From Flavobacterium sp. ov086 (lineage in GTDB: Bacteria > Bacteroidota > Bacteroidia > Flavobacteriales > Flavobacteriaceae), in contig NZ_FZNL01000005.1 in assembly GCF_900187965.1 (NCBI RefSeq), positions 124,001 through 188,000 on the forward strand: a stretch of 64,000 nucleotides of DNA. Reading direction: 5' to 3'. The notes below the pieces were generated by a model. It ran no database searches. It was not told the origin of the DNA and saw only the letters and a list, made by a program, of their open reading frames with translations. Below are positions 25,485-34,691 of the stretch, one piece after another (the first letter of the stretch is position 1; every line of letters begins with the position of its first letter). Position numbers and translations under genes: made by a program.

Positions 25485-26498
25485 TTAATCTACGTCAATA
25501 ATTATTTTAATCGCATTATTTTTAGGGTCGATCCAGTCATTAAATTGTTCGATCATGCTCTCGAATGACCCCCTGTGTGTAATATATCTTTTGGGGTCAA
25601 TAGTACCTGACCTAAGACTTTGAAGTACATAATCAAAATCCTGCCTTGTAGCGTTGCGGCTGCTCATTAGCGTTGATTCCCGTTTATGAAAATCAGGGTG
25701 GCTAAAAGCCAGTTCCCCTTTTTGAAGCCCCACCAGTACAAACCTGCCGCCATGTGCCATATAGTTAAATGCTGAATTCATTACATTACGGTTGCCGGTG
25801 GCATCAAAAATTACCGTGGGCATGTCTCCGTTAGTAAGGGCCGCAAGGCTCTCTATAACGTCTGCTTTGTATGGATTTATAAGTGCTTTTACACCAAGTT
25901 CTTCCCTACAAAAGTTAAGGCGGTGGTCATTAATATCCATAACGATTACCATTGCTCCGGCCTGCTGCGCAAACTGTACAAGACCAATACCAATAGGCCC
26001 GGCACCCATAACTAAAACAGTATCGTTTTTTGTGACGCCTGCGCGGCGCACTGCATGTGCCGCTATTGCCAGTGGCTCTACCAGCGCAAGTTCATCATAA
26101 TTGAGCCCCTCCCCATGAAGCAAATAGTCATCTTTTACGCAAACATACTCGGCCATACCACCATCAATATGCACCCCAAAGACCTGCATGTTTACACAGC
26201 AATTGGTCAGGCCATTCCTGCATGCTATGCACTTGCTGCAATTAAAGTAGGGTATAAAGGTTACTCTATCTCCCATATTAAAACCAAGAGCTTCACCCTC
26301 AATATATTCAGCTGCGAGTTCATGGCCTAAAACCCTGGGGTAATTAAAATAAGGTTGGGTTCCGCCATAAGCATGTATATCGGTGCCACATATCCCTATT
26401 TTTCTTATTTTTAACAAAGATTCGCCGGGTTTGCGTTGTGGCACCGGCTTTTGTTTAAGTAAAAATTCATGTGGTTTTTCACAAACAATATATTTCAT
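25485..26498 (-). CDS. Zinc-dependent medium-chain alcohol/polyol dehydrogenase
   Basis: 337 residues. Catalytic zinc ligands are in KIGICGTDIHAYGG and RVLGHELAAEY; the structural zinc cluster is FNCSKCIACRNGLTNCC; the Rossmann motif is VLVMGAGPIGIGLVQFAQ. It is the first gene of the leftward operon and presumably catalyses an NAD-dependent step on a sugar acid. The promoter lies in the 162-nt divergent gap with the AraC gene. Confidence 0.9.
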   Translation of the reverse strand: MKYIVCEKPHEFLLKQKPVPQRKPGESLLKIRKIGICGTDIHAYGGTQPYFNYPRVLGHELAAEYIEGEALGFNMGDRVTFIPYFNCSKCIACRNGLTNCCVNMQVFGVHIDGGMAEYVCVKDDYLLHGEGLNYDELALVEPLAIAAHAVRRAGVTKNDTVLVMGAGPIGIGLVQFAQQAGAMVIVMDINDHRLNFCREELGVKALINPYKADVIESLAALTNGDMPTVIFDATGNRNVMNSAFNYMAHGGRFVLVGLQKGELAFSHPDFHKRESTLMSSRNATRQDFDYVLQSLRSGTIDPKRYITHRGSFESMIEQFNDWIDPKNNAIKIIIDVD

Positions 26499-26660
26499 AG
26501 TTTTATTTTCTGAGCAAGTACCCCTTCATTGGGATAACTGTATATTAAGAGCATTGATAATTTAATTTATTACCGTGTTAGACACCTATACTACAAATTA
26601 ATGCCAATTTAGCAGGGCAAAAATTTGTATTATTATCCAATCATTGCGGAATATTATCCC

Positions 26661-27566
26661 ATGGTCATCCTTTATGTATATTTAAATGTATATTTACTTA
26701 AAAAATCGTTATCGTTGAAGCCGCACCACCTTGCTATAGCTACAGATTCTACAAAATCATTTTCTGCAAAATGTGAAGTTTTGCCCGATATTAATAACTG
26801 GTGGCACTACCACGATGAACTGGAGCTCATTTACTTTAAGAATGGAAGTGGGACACAATTTGTAGGCGACAACATAAGCAGTTTTAAAAATGGTGATATT
26901 GTGCTCGTTGGAAGTAATTTACCGCACTACTGGCAGTACAGTGAACAATTTAAGGATGCAGCAATTGAAGTGTATGTTGTGCATTTTAATAAAGATTTTT
27001 GGGGCAAGGATTTCCTTAATTTGCCTGAGAACCTGGAGCTTGCAAAAGTTATAGAGCAATCCAGACAAGGAATACAGATAAAGGAAAGTTCTAATGCCTA
27101 CTTAATAGAATCTATAATCAGGATTGTTGAAAATCAGGGGACAAAGAAAATCCTGAGTCTCATAGAGGTTCTTTTGGAAATAGGTAAATGTACCGATTGC
27201 AAATACCTGGTATCTCTGGGTTTTAAAGCATATTTTCAGGAATCTGAACGCGACAGGATACAGAACATCTACAATTATACCCTAAAAAATTACAAAGAAC
27301 AAATAAGCCTTGAAACAATAGCGAAGATTGCCAAGATGAGCAGGACTTCCTTTTGTAAGTTCTTTAAGCTCCGTACAGGTAAAACCTATTCCGTTTTTTT
27401 AAACGAGATCCGGATAGGGAATGCCTGCAAGCTGCTTATTGAAAAAAAGATGACCGTTAAGGAAATTTGTTTTGAAAGCGGTTTCCAAAATTTTTCAAGT
27501 TTTCACAAATGCTTTAAAGATATTACCGGGCAAACACCTTTAAGCTATCAAAAGTCGTACAAGTAA
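26661..27566 (+). CDS. AraC-family regulator of the deoxy-sugar operon
   Basis: The frame is open from a TTG at 26625; ATG 26661 is the first ATG, but family alignment begins only at about LKPHHLAIATDS (TTG 26715), so the start is uncertain. The N-terminal cupin holds WWHYHDELELIYFKNGSGTQ, and the C-terminal part has two helix-turn-helix motifs (LETIAKIAKMSRTSFCKFFK and VKEICFESGFQNFSSFHKCF followed by DITGQTPLSYQ). It is divergent from the dehydrogenase operon and likely controls it in response to the sugar. Confidence 0.9.
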   Translation: MVILYVYLNVYLLKKSLSLKPHHLAIATDSTKSFSAKCEVLPDINNWWHYHDELELIYFKNGSGTQFVGDNISSFKNGDIVLVGSNLPHYWQYSEQFKDAAIEVYVVHFNKDFWGKDFLNLPENLELAKVIEQSRQGIQIKESSNAYLIESIIRIVENQGTKKILSLIEVLLEIGKCTDCKYLVSLGFKAYFQESERDRIQNIYNYTLKNYKEQISLETIAKIAKMSRTSFCKFFKLRTGKTYSVFLNEIRIGNACKLLIEKKMTVKEICFESGFQNFSSFHKCFKDITGQTPLSYQKSYK

Positions 27567-27874
27567 ATGGTAAAACAGTTTACTTTTCCATAATTAATTG
27601 GACAATCTAACTATTTAAACCCAAATTATGCGATATTAGGATTCAGAGGAATACAAAAAAATGTTTTACACCGAACCTGATGATGGTCTAATTTCCAGAT
27701 GGGGATAGAGGAAATGTTGTTTGTCTTAAATAGTTAAAAAAAGAGTTTGAAAGATTTTACTTTGTTTTTTAGTAAATTAATGTTAAAAATCTAATTTTTA
27801 TAGAAATTACTTTAGTTAATTGGGATTTTGGTTAGTTTTGTACACAACAATTGCCGATATATTGGTATTTTCAC

Positions 27875-28417
27875 ATGCAAAACAAAAACACTGATATTCA
27901 TTTATGGAGCCAAATTAAAAAAGGAGATCCTCATGCTTATCATAAATTATATGATCGCTATGCAGATGTGCTTTTTTCTTTTGGAATTCAGTATACAAAT
28001 GATGAAGCTTTAGTTCAGGATGCCATTCATGATGTTTTTGTAGAATTGTATCGCTACCGCAAAACTATTGCAGAAGAAGTAATTATTAAATCGTACTTGT
28101 TCAGATCTCTTCAGAATGATATTTTCAAAAAACTAAAATCTCAAACCAAGATAGTTCGCCTTGATGCCGTTTCAGAAGGTGCTTATAAAACGGGATCAAC
28201 AGAGGAGGAACTTATTCACGACGAAACTATTTTTATCAAACATGCTAATTTAGCATTAGCATTAACTTCCCTAAGCAAAAAACAGCGTCATGCTTTGCAG
28301 CTTCGATTTACAGAAGATCAATCTTATGATGAAATTTCCGCTACTTTAGAAATTAGTTTGGAATCTTGCAGAACCTTAATTTACAGGGCTTTGAAGGAAC
28401 TTAGAAAGAAACTTTAA
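27875..28417 (+). CDS. ECF RNA polymerase sigma factor (FecI-like)
   Basis: 180 residues from ATG 27875 (a TTG at 27851 is in frame but less likely). Region 2 is seen in DPHAYHKLYDRYADVLFSFG and DAIHDVFVELYRYR; region 4 in LTSLSKKQRHALQLRFTEDQ and SYDEISATLEISLESCRTLI. The partner anti-sigma factor follows 88 nt downstream. Such pairs control the adjacent SusC/SusD genes through the STN domain of SusC. Confidence 0.92.
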   Translation: MQNKNTDIHLWSQIKKGDPHAYHKLYDRYADVLFSFGIQYTNDEALVQDAIHDVFVELYRYRKTIAEEVIIKSYLFRSLQNDIFKKLKSQTKIVRLDAVSEGAYKTGSTEEELIHDETIFIKHANLALALTSLSKKQRHALQLRFTEDQSYDEISATLEISLESCRTLIYRALKELRKKL

Positions 28418-28505
28418 AAAAATATTAAAAAAACATTAAATTTTTTGTCTATGTTTTTACTTTTTTATTCTCTTAGTAAATAGAGAATCTAAAAAGAAAA
28501 TTATT

Positions 28506-29561
28506 TTGTACCCAAATTTCAAAATTTTATCAAAAGAAGCCAAAGTAGACCTAAAAGGAAGACTTGAAAATAGTCTGGCTTTCGAAAAACATCGCGCCAG
28601 GCGAAAAAGGCTTCGCACACTTTCGTGGAGTATGGCTGCCATACTTTGCATTTGTCTAGGCATTACGGTTGTTTTTAAAAAGCAGCATGAAAAAGTAATT
28701 AGCCCAATTGAGCAATTTGCAAACGGAACTAATACGCAAACGATTCTTGAAAAAAGTGGAGAAGTTAGATTGGTGCTTGCAGGACAGGAAACCATTACTA
28801 TTGCAGACAGCAGTACTATTGCTTACAATACATCAGGAAGTAAAATCCAGGTTAACAATAAACAAATTGATCAAAAAAACTCTCTTGAACCACAATACAA
28901 TACGGTGTTGGTGCCATACGGAAAAAGAGCACATTTAAGTTTAGCCGATGGAACCTTGGTCTGGCTGAATTCAGGATCAAAATTAATTTATCCAACGGCC
29001 TTTAATACAAAAAGCAGAGAAGTATTCCTTGAAGGCGAAGGTATTTTTGATGTAGCTCATAATGCAGCAAAACCATTTTTTGTAAGAGCTGCCAATAATT
29101 ACAGTGTTCGTGTATTGGGAACTTTATTTAATGTGAGTTGTTACACTGCAGATGCTAAAGTTTCAACGGCCTTATTGCGCGGAAAAGTACAGGTTGCCTA
29201 TGCTAAGAAAGGTTTTTTTAACAGAGACACTTTGCAAGCTGTTCTTAAACCGGGAATGATTGCAGCTTTAGACAAAAAAAGCCAGACTATTAAAACTACG
29301 GTTCAGGATGTCGAACCATTATTCTCGTGGAGAAAAGGATATTATGAGTTTTCGCAGCAAAAACTTCCGTTAGTTTTAGAAAAACTAACAAGATATTATA
29401 ACGTCACTTTTGTTGTCAATAATCAAAAAAATCAAGACGAGACCTATTCTGGAGCTTTCAAATTAAATGATGATCTGGACAAAGTCGTTAAAACATTAGA
29501 AGCAACTACAGGTTTTGAGTTTGTGTATGATGCTGCGACCAGAAAAATAACTATTAACTAA
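28506..29561 (+). CDS. FecR-type anti-sigma factor
   Basis: 351 residues starting at a TTG (28506); no ATG is available before the membrane helix. A cytoplasmic N-terminus of about 38 residues is followed by one transmembrane helix (TLSWSMAAILCICLGITVVF) and a periplasmic FecR domain with VPYGKRAHLSLADGTLVWLN, VFLEGEGIFDVAHNAAKPFF and VLGTLFNVSCYTADAKVSTA, ending in the DUF4974-type region YSGAFKLNDDLDKVVKTLEA. It should sequester the sigma factor until SusC signals through its STN domain. Confidence 0.92.
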   Translation: MYPNFKILSKEAKVDLKGRLENSLAFEKHRARRKRLRTLSWSMAAILCICLGITVVFKKQHEKVISPIEQFANGTNTQTILEKSGEVRLVLAGQETITIADSSTIAYNTSGSKIQVNNKQIDQKNSLEPQYNTVLVPYGKRAHLSLADGTLVWLNSGSKLIYPTAFNTKSREVFLEGEGIFDVAHNAAKPFFVRAANNYSVRVLGTLFNVSCYTADAKVSTALLRGKVQVAYAKKGFFNRDTLQAVLKPGMIAALDKKSQTIKTTVQDVEPLFSWRKGYYEFSQQKLPLVLEKLTRYYNVTFVVNNQKNQDETYSGAFKLNDDLDKVVKTLEATTGFEFVYDAATRKITIN

Positions 29562-29725
29562 TATAAATTAACTAAAAATTACGGATTTGCCTATGATGAG
29601 ATAAAACATGACAGAATAAACCAGGAAAACTAACCAAAAAAAAACCAAAAGATGCTCGAACATCTCTTGGCTTATGTAAAATTTTTAATTGCGAGTGCAA
29701 TTATTGAAATAACTAAAACAAAATT

Positions 29726-32700
29726 ATGAATAATAATCATGATATAGGCTTTCTATTGCCTAAAAAAATCATCAACCTTACTTTTATTTTATTTATGAGA
29801 GTATTCATTTTGGTTCTCTATTTAGGATTAACCAGTATCTACGCAAATGTTGCCAAAGCACAAAATGAGATCTCAGTAAAGGTTCAGGGTGTCTCGCTGC
29901 AAAGTCTTTTTACGACTATTCAGCAAAAAAGTGATTTTGTATTTTTTTATAATGATGATTTAATGTCGTCTACTAAAAAAGTAAGTATTAATCAATACGG
30001 AACTGTTGAGCAAATCCTTAACACCGCTTTGTCTAATACCGGATTGGCTTATACTATTATTGATAAACAGATAGTTATCAAAAAATATAATCATAAAACT
30101 TCACTAAGTGAACTGGAACCGTATGAGGTTAAAGGAACTGTAACTGACAAAAAAGGAAATCGTTTAGTAGGGGTAAATGTCTTATTGGTTGGTACCCAAA
30201 TTTGGGATATTACCCGAGAAAAAGGAGATTATAGAATTGAAGTAGTTGCTACAGATTCGCTTAGATTTTCTTATTTAGGTTATAAAACGAAGACACTGGC
30301 AGTCAATAATAAAAAATTGATAAACGTAGTTTTAGAGCCTCAGATAGAAGTATTGAAAGATTTAGTTGTTGTTGCTTCAAACGGTTATACTGATATTCCT
30401 AAAGAAAGAGTTACTGGTGCTTTTGAAGTGATGGGAGCCAAAGAACTGGCAGAAGTTCCTACTGTAGATATTGCCTCAAGAATTGAAGGAAAAATGGCAG
30501 GTGTAAAAGTAGACCCCAGAACAGGTTCTATTTCAGTAAGAGGAACCAATAACTACGGTGGTACAGGTAGTCCGCTAATTGTAATTGATGGTTTTCCACA
30601 GTCTGAAAATGATTTTAAATTTAGCAGAAGAAGTGTACCCGGATCTTCTATCTTAAGTTATCTTAATCCGGATGATGTAGAGAGTATCACAGTGTTGAAA
30701 GATGCTGCTGCGGCCTCTATCTGGGGATCTCGTGCTGCTAATGGAGTAGTTGTAATAGTTACAAAGAAGGGAAAAAAAGGAGATCCAACGATCAACTTTA
30801 GCACCACCACTACAATAGGAGAAAGAATGGATTTAGGGAAACTTCGTGTAATGAATAGTTCTCAATATATTGATTATGAGAAAGACTTAGTATCCGGTGG
30901 ATTTATTGTCGATAATATTAATAACACTATTGATTCTGGTGGAGCTAAAAATCCCAGTGCGGCTCAGGAAATTATATTCCAACAACAGAGAGGAACAATT
31001 TCTATGGCACAAAGAGATCAGTTATTAACGCAGTTGGGACAAAATAATAATCTAGATCAAATTAACAGATACTTGTTAAGAAATTCAGTAACTACACAAT
31101 ACGATTTATCTGTTACCGGAGGTTCTGATAAAAGTAGTTATTATCTGTCTTTAGGATACAATAAAGATGAAGCTGCTATGAGAGGCAACGAATCAAAATC
31201 ATACAATATCACTTTAAATAACTCTTTTCAGCTTAAAAGTTTTTTAAAATTAAATACAGGTATGAATTATGTTTCCAGTACTTTTCAGGAAAATAATACT
31301 GTTAATGAAGCATTATCTAATGTATCAAGTACTGCGTTACGACCTTATGATATGATTGCAGATGAAAGCGGAAACGGTATAGATCGTTATATTATTTTTC
31401 GACCAGAAGTAGCACAAGGATTCGAGAAAAAAGGATACTTACCGTGGACTTACAATTACTTAGATCAGTTAAACTATTCGAATGTAATTACAAAAGGAGC
31501 AAATTTAAGATTAAACGCCAGTTTAACAGCTACAGTAAACAGTTGGTTGAACTTTGAAGCTTCAGGTATGTATACTTCCATTGGAAACAAAACCAGAACA
31601 TTAAACGAAGCCGATAGTTATTTCTCCAGAAATATGATCAATGAAGCTACTTCTATAAGTACAGCCGGTAAATTGGTCTATGGTATTCCCGTAGGAGCTT
31701 ATTTGAACAATACAATAAGTAGTAATGATTCGCAAAGTATGCGTTTTCAAATGAATATTAATAAAAATTTCAACGAAAACAATGGCGTTCACTTTTTGGC
31801 AGGTTCAGAAATCAGAGAAGAACGCAGAGAAGCATCAAGCCAGAGATATTATGGTTATAATACTGATACAAACTCCTCTCAATCTGTAAATCCTACCACT
31901 TATTATACTACTATTTATGGATGGCAGACATTTATAGGAACTGCCGATAACAGTATTAGTAAATACAGAGACCGCTATTTATCGTATTACGGATTAGGAT
32001 CTTATGATTATATGAACAAATATCATGCTTCAGGAAGTGTACGTTTTGATGATTATAATTTACTGGGAGCTTCCAGAAAAAACCGTGCTTTGCCATTATG
32101 GTCTGTAGGTGGTAAATGGGATATTAATAAAGAATTTTTCTTAAGAGATATTAGCTGGTTAAACAATTTGTCGGGCAGAATTACTTATGGTAAAGCAGGA
32201 AGCGCTCCTTCTGGCGGTTTTGGAAGTAATAGTGCTATTATTAGCGTTGGAACGGTTGATTTTAATACACAATTACCAGTTGCTTCTATTTCGTTACCGG
32301 AGAATCCTGAGATCAAATGGGAAACCACTGCAACTCTTAACTATGGTTTAGATTATGCTCTTTTTGATAATCGTTTACACGGAAGTGTTGATCTTTATTA
32401 TAAAAAATCTAAAGATATTTTGGCAAATGTACCTTATAATCCAACATATGGCTGGTCTTATTTAAATTACAATACAGCTTCGCTGAAAGGGCATGGTCTT
32501 GATTTAAGTATTGGCGGACTGATCGTAAACAAAGCTTTTAAATGGAACAGTAATTTCAATTTTTCGTATAATACGAATGAGGTTACAGACACTCGTTATA
32601 ACCTTACTACAACAAATCAATATTTAGCAGGATCAGCAATGTTAGGTCAAACTATCGGTTACGTTTATGCTTACAAATGGGCTGGTTTAGATGCTACAGG

Positions 32701-33307
32701 TCAATCAACTGTTGCTAAAAAAGATGGTACCATTATCAACTCTACTCAGGGTATCGCATTAATTGATAAAGAGGATTTAAAATATATGGGTACTTCTATT
32801 GCACCTTATTTTGGCGGACTCATGAATAGTTTCTCCTATAGTAATTTTACATTAGGTGTTCAGGTTAGTTATTACATGGGTAGCGTATTTAGAAATCCGG
32901 TATTGCAAAACTATCCTACTTATGTGGGTGTACAAGGTGGTGCTGTTGCAAAAGATGAACTGATCGCTGATCGCTGGCGAGCAGCCGGAGACGAAACAAC
33001 TACAAATGTTCCCGGCTTAAGCAACATTAGTTACAATAGTGTGAATCGTTTTCAAATGGCAGACATCAATGTATTGCCGGCAGATAACATTCGATTACAG
33101 CAAGTTTCTTTAAGCTATAACGTTCCGTCAAATTTTTTAGACAGAACGTTTATCAAGTCATTGAGTTTCAATTTTGCAGCGAGAAATTTAGGGTTATTAT
33201 GGGTTAAGAATGATTTAGGTATTGATCCGCAATACTTGTCAACCAACAACTATAATACACTTGCTCCTCAGCGCAATTATACTTTACAATTTAATTGCAG
33301 TTTTTAA
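29726..33307 (+). CDS. SusC/RagA-type TonB-dependent transporter with STN signalling domain
   Basis: 1193 residues. After a signal sequence ending near NVAKAQ comes an STN domain (about 48-120, VSLQSLFTTIQQKSDFVFFY), a carboxypeptidase-regulatory-like domain (about 133-210), and the plug with GAFEVMGAKELAEVPTVDIA, VIDGFPQSENDF and VESITVLKDAAAASIWGSRA, followed by a long beta-barrel. The STN domain together with the ECF sigma/FecR pair upstream predicts substrate-induced autoregulation. It pairs with the SusD gene 17 nt downstream. Proteases that follow suggest peptides as cargo. Confidence 0.95.
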   Translation: MNNNHDIGFLLPKKIINLTFILFMRVFILVLYLGLTSIYANVAKAQNEISVKVQGVSLQSLFTTIQQKSDFVFFYNDDLMSSTKKVSINQYGTVEQILNTALSNTGLAYTIIDKQIVIKKYNHKTSLSELEPYEVKGTVTDKKGNRLVGVNVLLVGTQIWDITREKGDYRIEVVATDSLRFSYLGYKTKTLAVNNKKLINVVLEPQIEVLKDLVVVASNGYTDIPKERVTGAFEVMGAKELAEVPTVDIASRIEGKMAGVKVDPRTGSISVRGTNNYGGTGSPLIVIDGFPQSENDFKFSRRSVPGSSILSYLNPDDVESITVLKDAAAASIWGSRAANGVVVIVTKKGKKGDPTINFSTTTTIGERMDLGKLRVMNSSQYIDYEKDLVSGGFIVDNINNTIDSGGAKNPSAAQEIIFQQQRGTISMAQRDQLLTQLGQNNNLDQINRYLLRNSVTTQYDLSVTGGSDKSSYYLSLGYNKDEAAMRGNESKSYNITLNNSFQLKSFLKLNTGMNYVSSTFQENNTVNEALSNVSSTALRPYDMIADESGNGIDRYIIFRPEVAQGFEKKGYLPWTYNYLDQLNYSNVITKGANLRLNASLTATVNSWLNFEASGMYTSIGNKTRTLNEADSYFSRNMINEATSISTAGKLVYGIPVGAYLNNTISSNDSQSMRFQMNINKNFNENNGVHFLAGSEIREERREASSQRYYGYNTDTNSSQSVNPTTYYTTIYGWQTFIGTADNSISKYRDRYLSYYGLGSYDYMNKYHASGSVRFDDYNLLGASRKNRALPLWSVGGKWDINKEFFLRDISWLNNLSGRITYGKAGSAPSGGFGSNSAIISVGTVDFNTQLPVASISLPENPEIKWETTATLNYGLDYALFDNRLHGSVDLYYKKSKDILANVPYNPTYGWSYLNYNTASLKGHGLDLSIGGLIVNKAFKWNSNFNFSYNTNEVTDTRYNLTTTNQYLAGSAMLGQTIGYVYAYKWAGLDATGQSTVAKKDGTIINSTQGIALIDKEDLKYMGTSIAPYFGGLMNSFSYSNFTLGVQVSYYMGSVFRNPVLQNYPTYVGVQGGAVAKDELIADRWRAAGDETTTNVPGLSNISYNSVNRFQMADINVLPADNIRLQQVSLSYNVPSNFLDRTFIKSLSFNFAARNLGLLWVKNDLGIDPQYLSTNNYNTLAPQRNYTLQFNCSF

Positions 33308-33324
33308 TTTTAAAAAACAGACTT

Positions 33325-34680
33325 ATGAAATTTCTAAAATTCACACTATATATTTTCCTGCCTTTACTTTTATTAAACTCTTGTAGAGATTATGTCGAAG
33401 TAGAACCGGTTGGAAACAACAGAGTCTTAAAATATACTTCTGATTACAGAGGTTTGGCAAACAATTATTCTGCGATGGGTTCCTTTGGCGGAGTTCATTT
33501 GCTTGCCAGTGCAGACATAGAATTTCCTACAACTTATCAAAATGGAGTTTCTACCATTTGGGGAAATAGTTATACCTGGCAGGAAACCATATACAATCCT
33601 TCTCAGGGAGATGCAGACTGGAATGGCTTGTATTTGTGTATTTATTACAGCAATGTTATAATTGATGGAGTAATGAGCAGTCAGGGCGGAACAGATGCTG
33701 AGAAAAAAGAAATTTATGCCGAAGCTTTTGTACATAGAGCATTTGCTTATTTGCAGTTAGTCAATGTTTACGGACCACAATTTGATCCTGCTTCTGATAA
33801 TTCGGCAAAAGCAGTTCCGTTGTTAGTAAAACCGGACTTATTTTCTTCTTTAGAAAGAAGTACAGTTGGGCAGGTTTACGATCAGATTCTTTCGGATTTG
33901 CAAAGTGCTCTTGCAGGTGATATTCAGGATACTCCTTCGTTTAATTTACTTCCTTCAAAAAGAGCCGTTTATGCATTACTTGCCAGAACCTATCTTTATA
34001 TGGGGAATTATCAATTAAGTCTTGACAATGCTCAAAAAGCACTTGCGATGCAAAATGGTTTAATTGATCTAAAAACGTTTGCAACAGGTTATAGTTATCC
34101 GGTTTTAATACAGAATCCGGAGATTATATTTTCTAAAACCTTATTAAACACCTATAACGGAGCTCCTTTGGCTCCTGAACTGTTAAATAGTTTTGAAAGT
34201 AATGACCTGCGCTACAATTACTACACAATTGCGGGAACTAGTTTTTTTCCAAAGTATACAGGCAGAGGATTTGGTATAAACACTTACAGTTATACTAACG
34301 GAATTAACATTGGAGTATCAGTTCCTGAAATGTATTTGATTTCTGCCGAATGTTATGCCAAATTAGGCGATACACAAAAAGCAGTTGATAATTTGAACAT
34401 ACTGCGGGCAAAACGATATAAAACAGATACGGTTTATCAATTATCTGCCTCAACCAGTAAAGAAGCTTTAAATCTGGCACTTGTTGAAAGACAAAAAGAA
34501 TTAATAGGCAGAGGATTCCGTTGGTTCGATCAGCGCAGACTGAATTTAGATCCTGCTTTTCAAAAAACATATACCAGAGTTTTCAAAACCGTGACGTATA
34601 CACTGGCACCAAATAGTGATGGATATGTATTCCCGATTAATCAAAATTATATCGATTTAAACCCGGAATTGGGTAAATAA
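33325..34680 (+). CDS. SusD/RagB-family outer-membrane lipoprotein
   Basis: 451 residues from ATG 33325; the frame is open from 33295 but the lipoprotein signal MKFLKFTLYIFLPLLLLNSC begins here. TPR-like helices (RAVYALLARTYLYMGNYQLS) and the C-terminal ALVERQKELIGRGFRWFDQR are typical SusD motifs. It should cap the SusC barrel and bind the substrate, likely oligopeptide, at the cell surface. Confidence 0.94.
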   Translation: MKFLKFTLYIFLPLLLLNSCRDYVEVEPVGNNRVLKYTSDYRGLANNYSAMGSFGGVHLLASADIEFPTTYQNGVSTIWGNSYTWQETIYNPSQGDADWNGLYLCIYYSNVIIDGVMSSQGGTDAEKKEIYAEAFVHRAFAYLQLVNVYGPQFDPASDNSAKAVPLLVKPDLFSSLERSTVGQVYDQILSDLQSALAGDIQDTPSFNLLPSKRAVYALLARTYLYMGNYQLSLDNAQKALAMQNGLIDLKTFATGYSYPVLIQNPEIIFSKTLLNTYNGAPLAPELLNSFESNDLRYNYYTIAGTSFFPKYTGRGFGINTYSYTNGINIGVSVPEMYLISAECYAKLGDTQKAVDNLNILRAKRYKTDTVYQLSASTSKEALNLALVERQKELIGRGFRWFDQRRLNLDPAFQKTYTRVFKTVTYTLAPNSDGYVFPINQNYIDLNPELGK

Positions 34681-34691
34681 AAACAACACCA

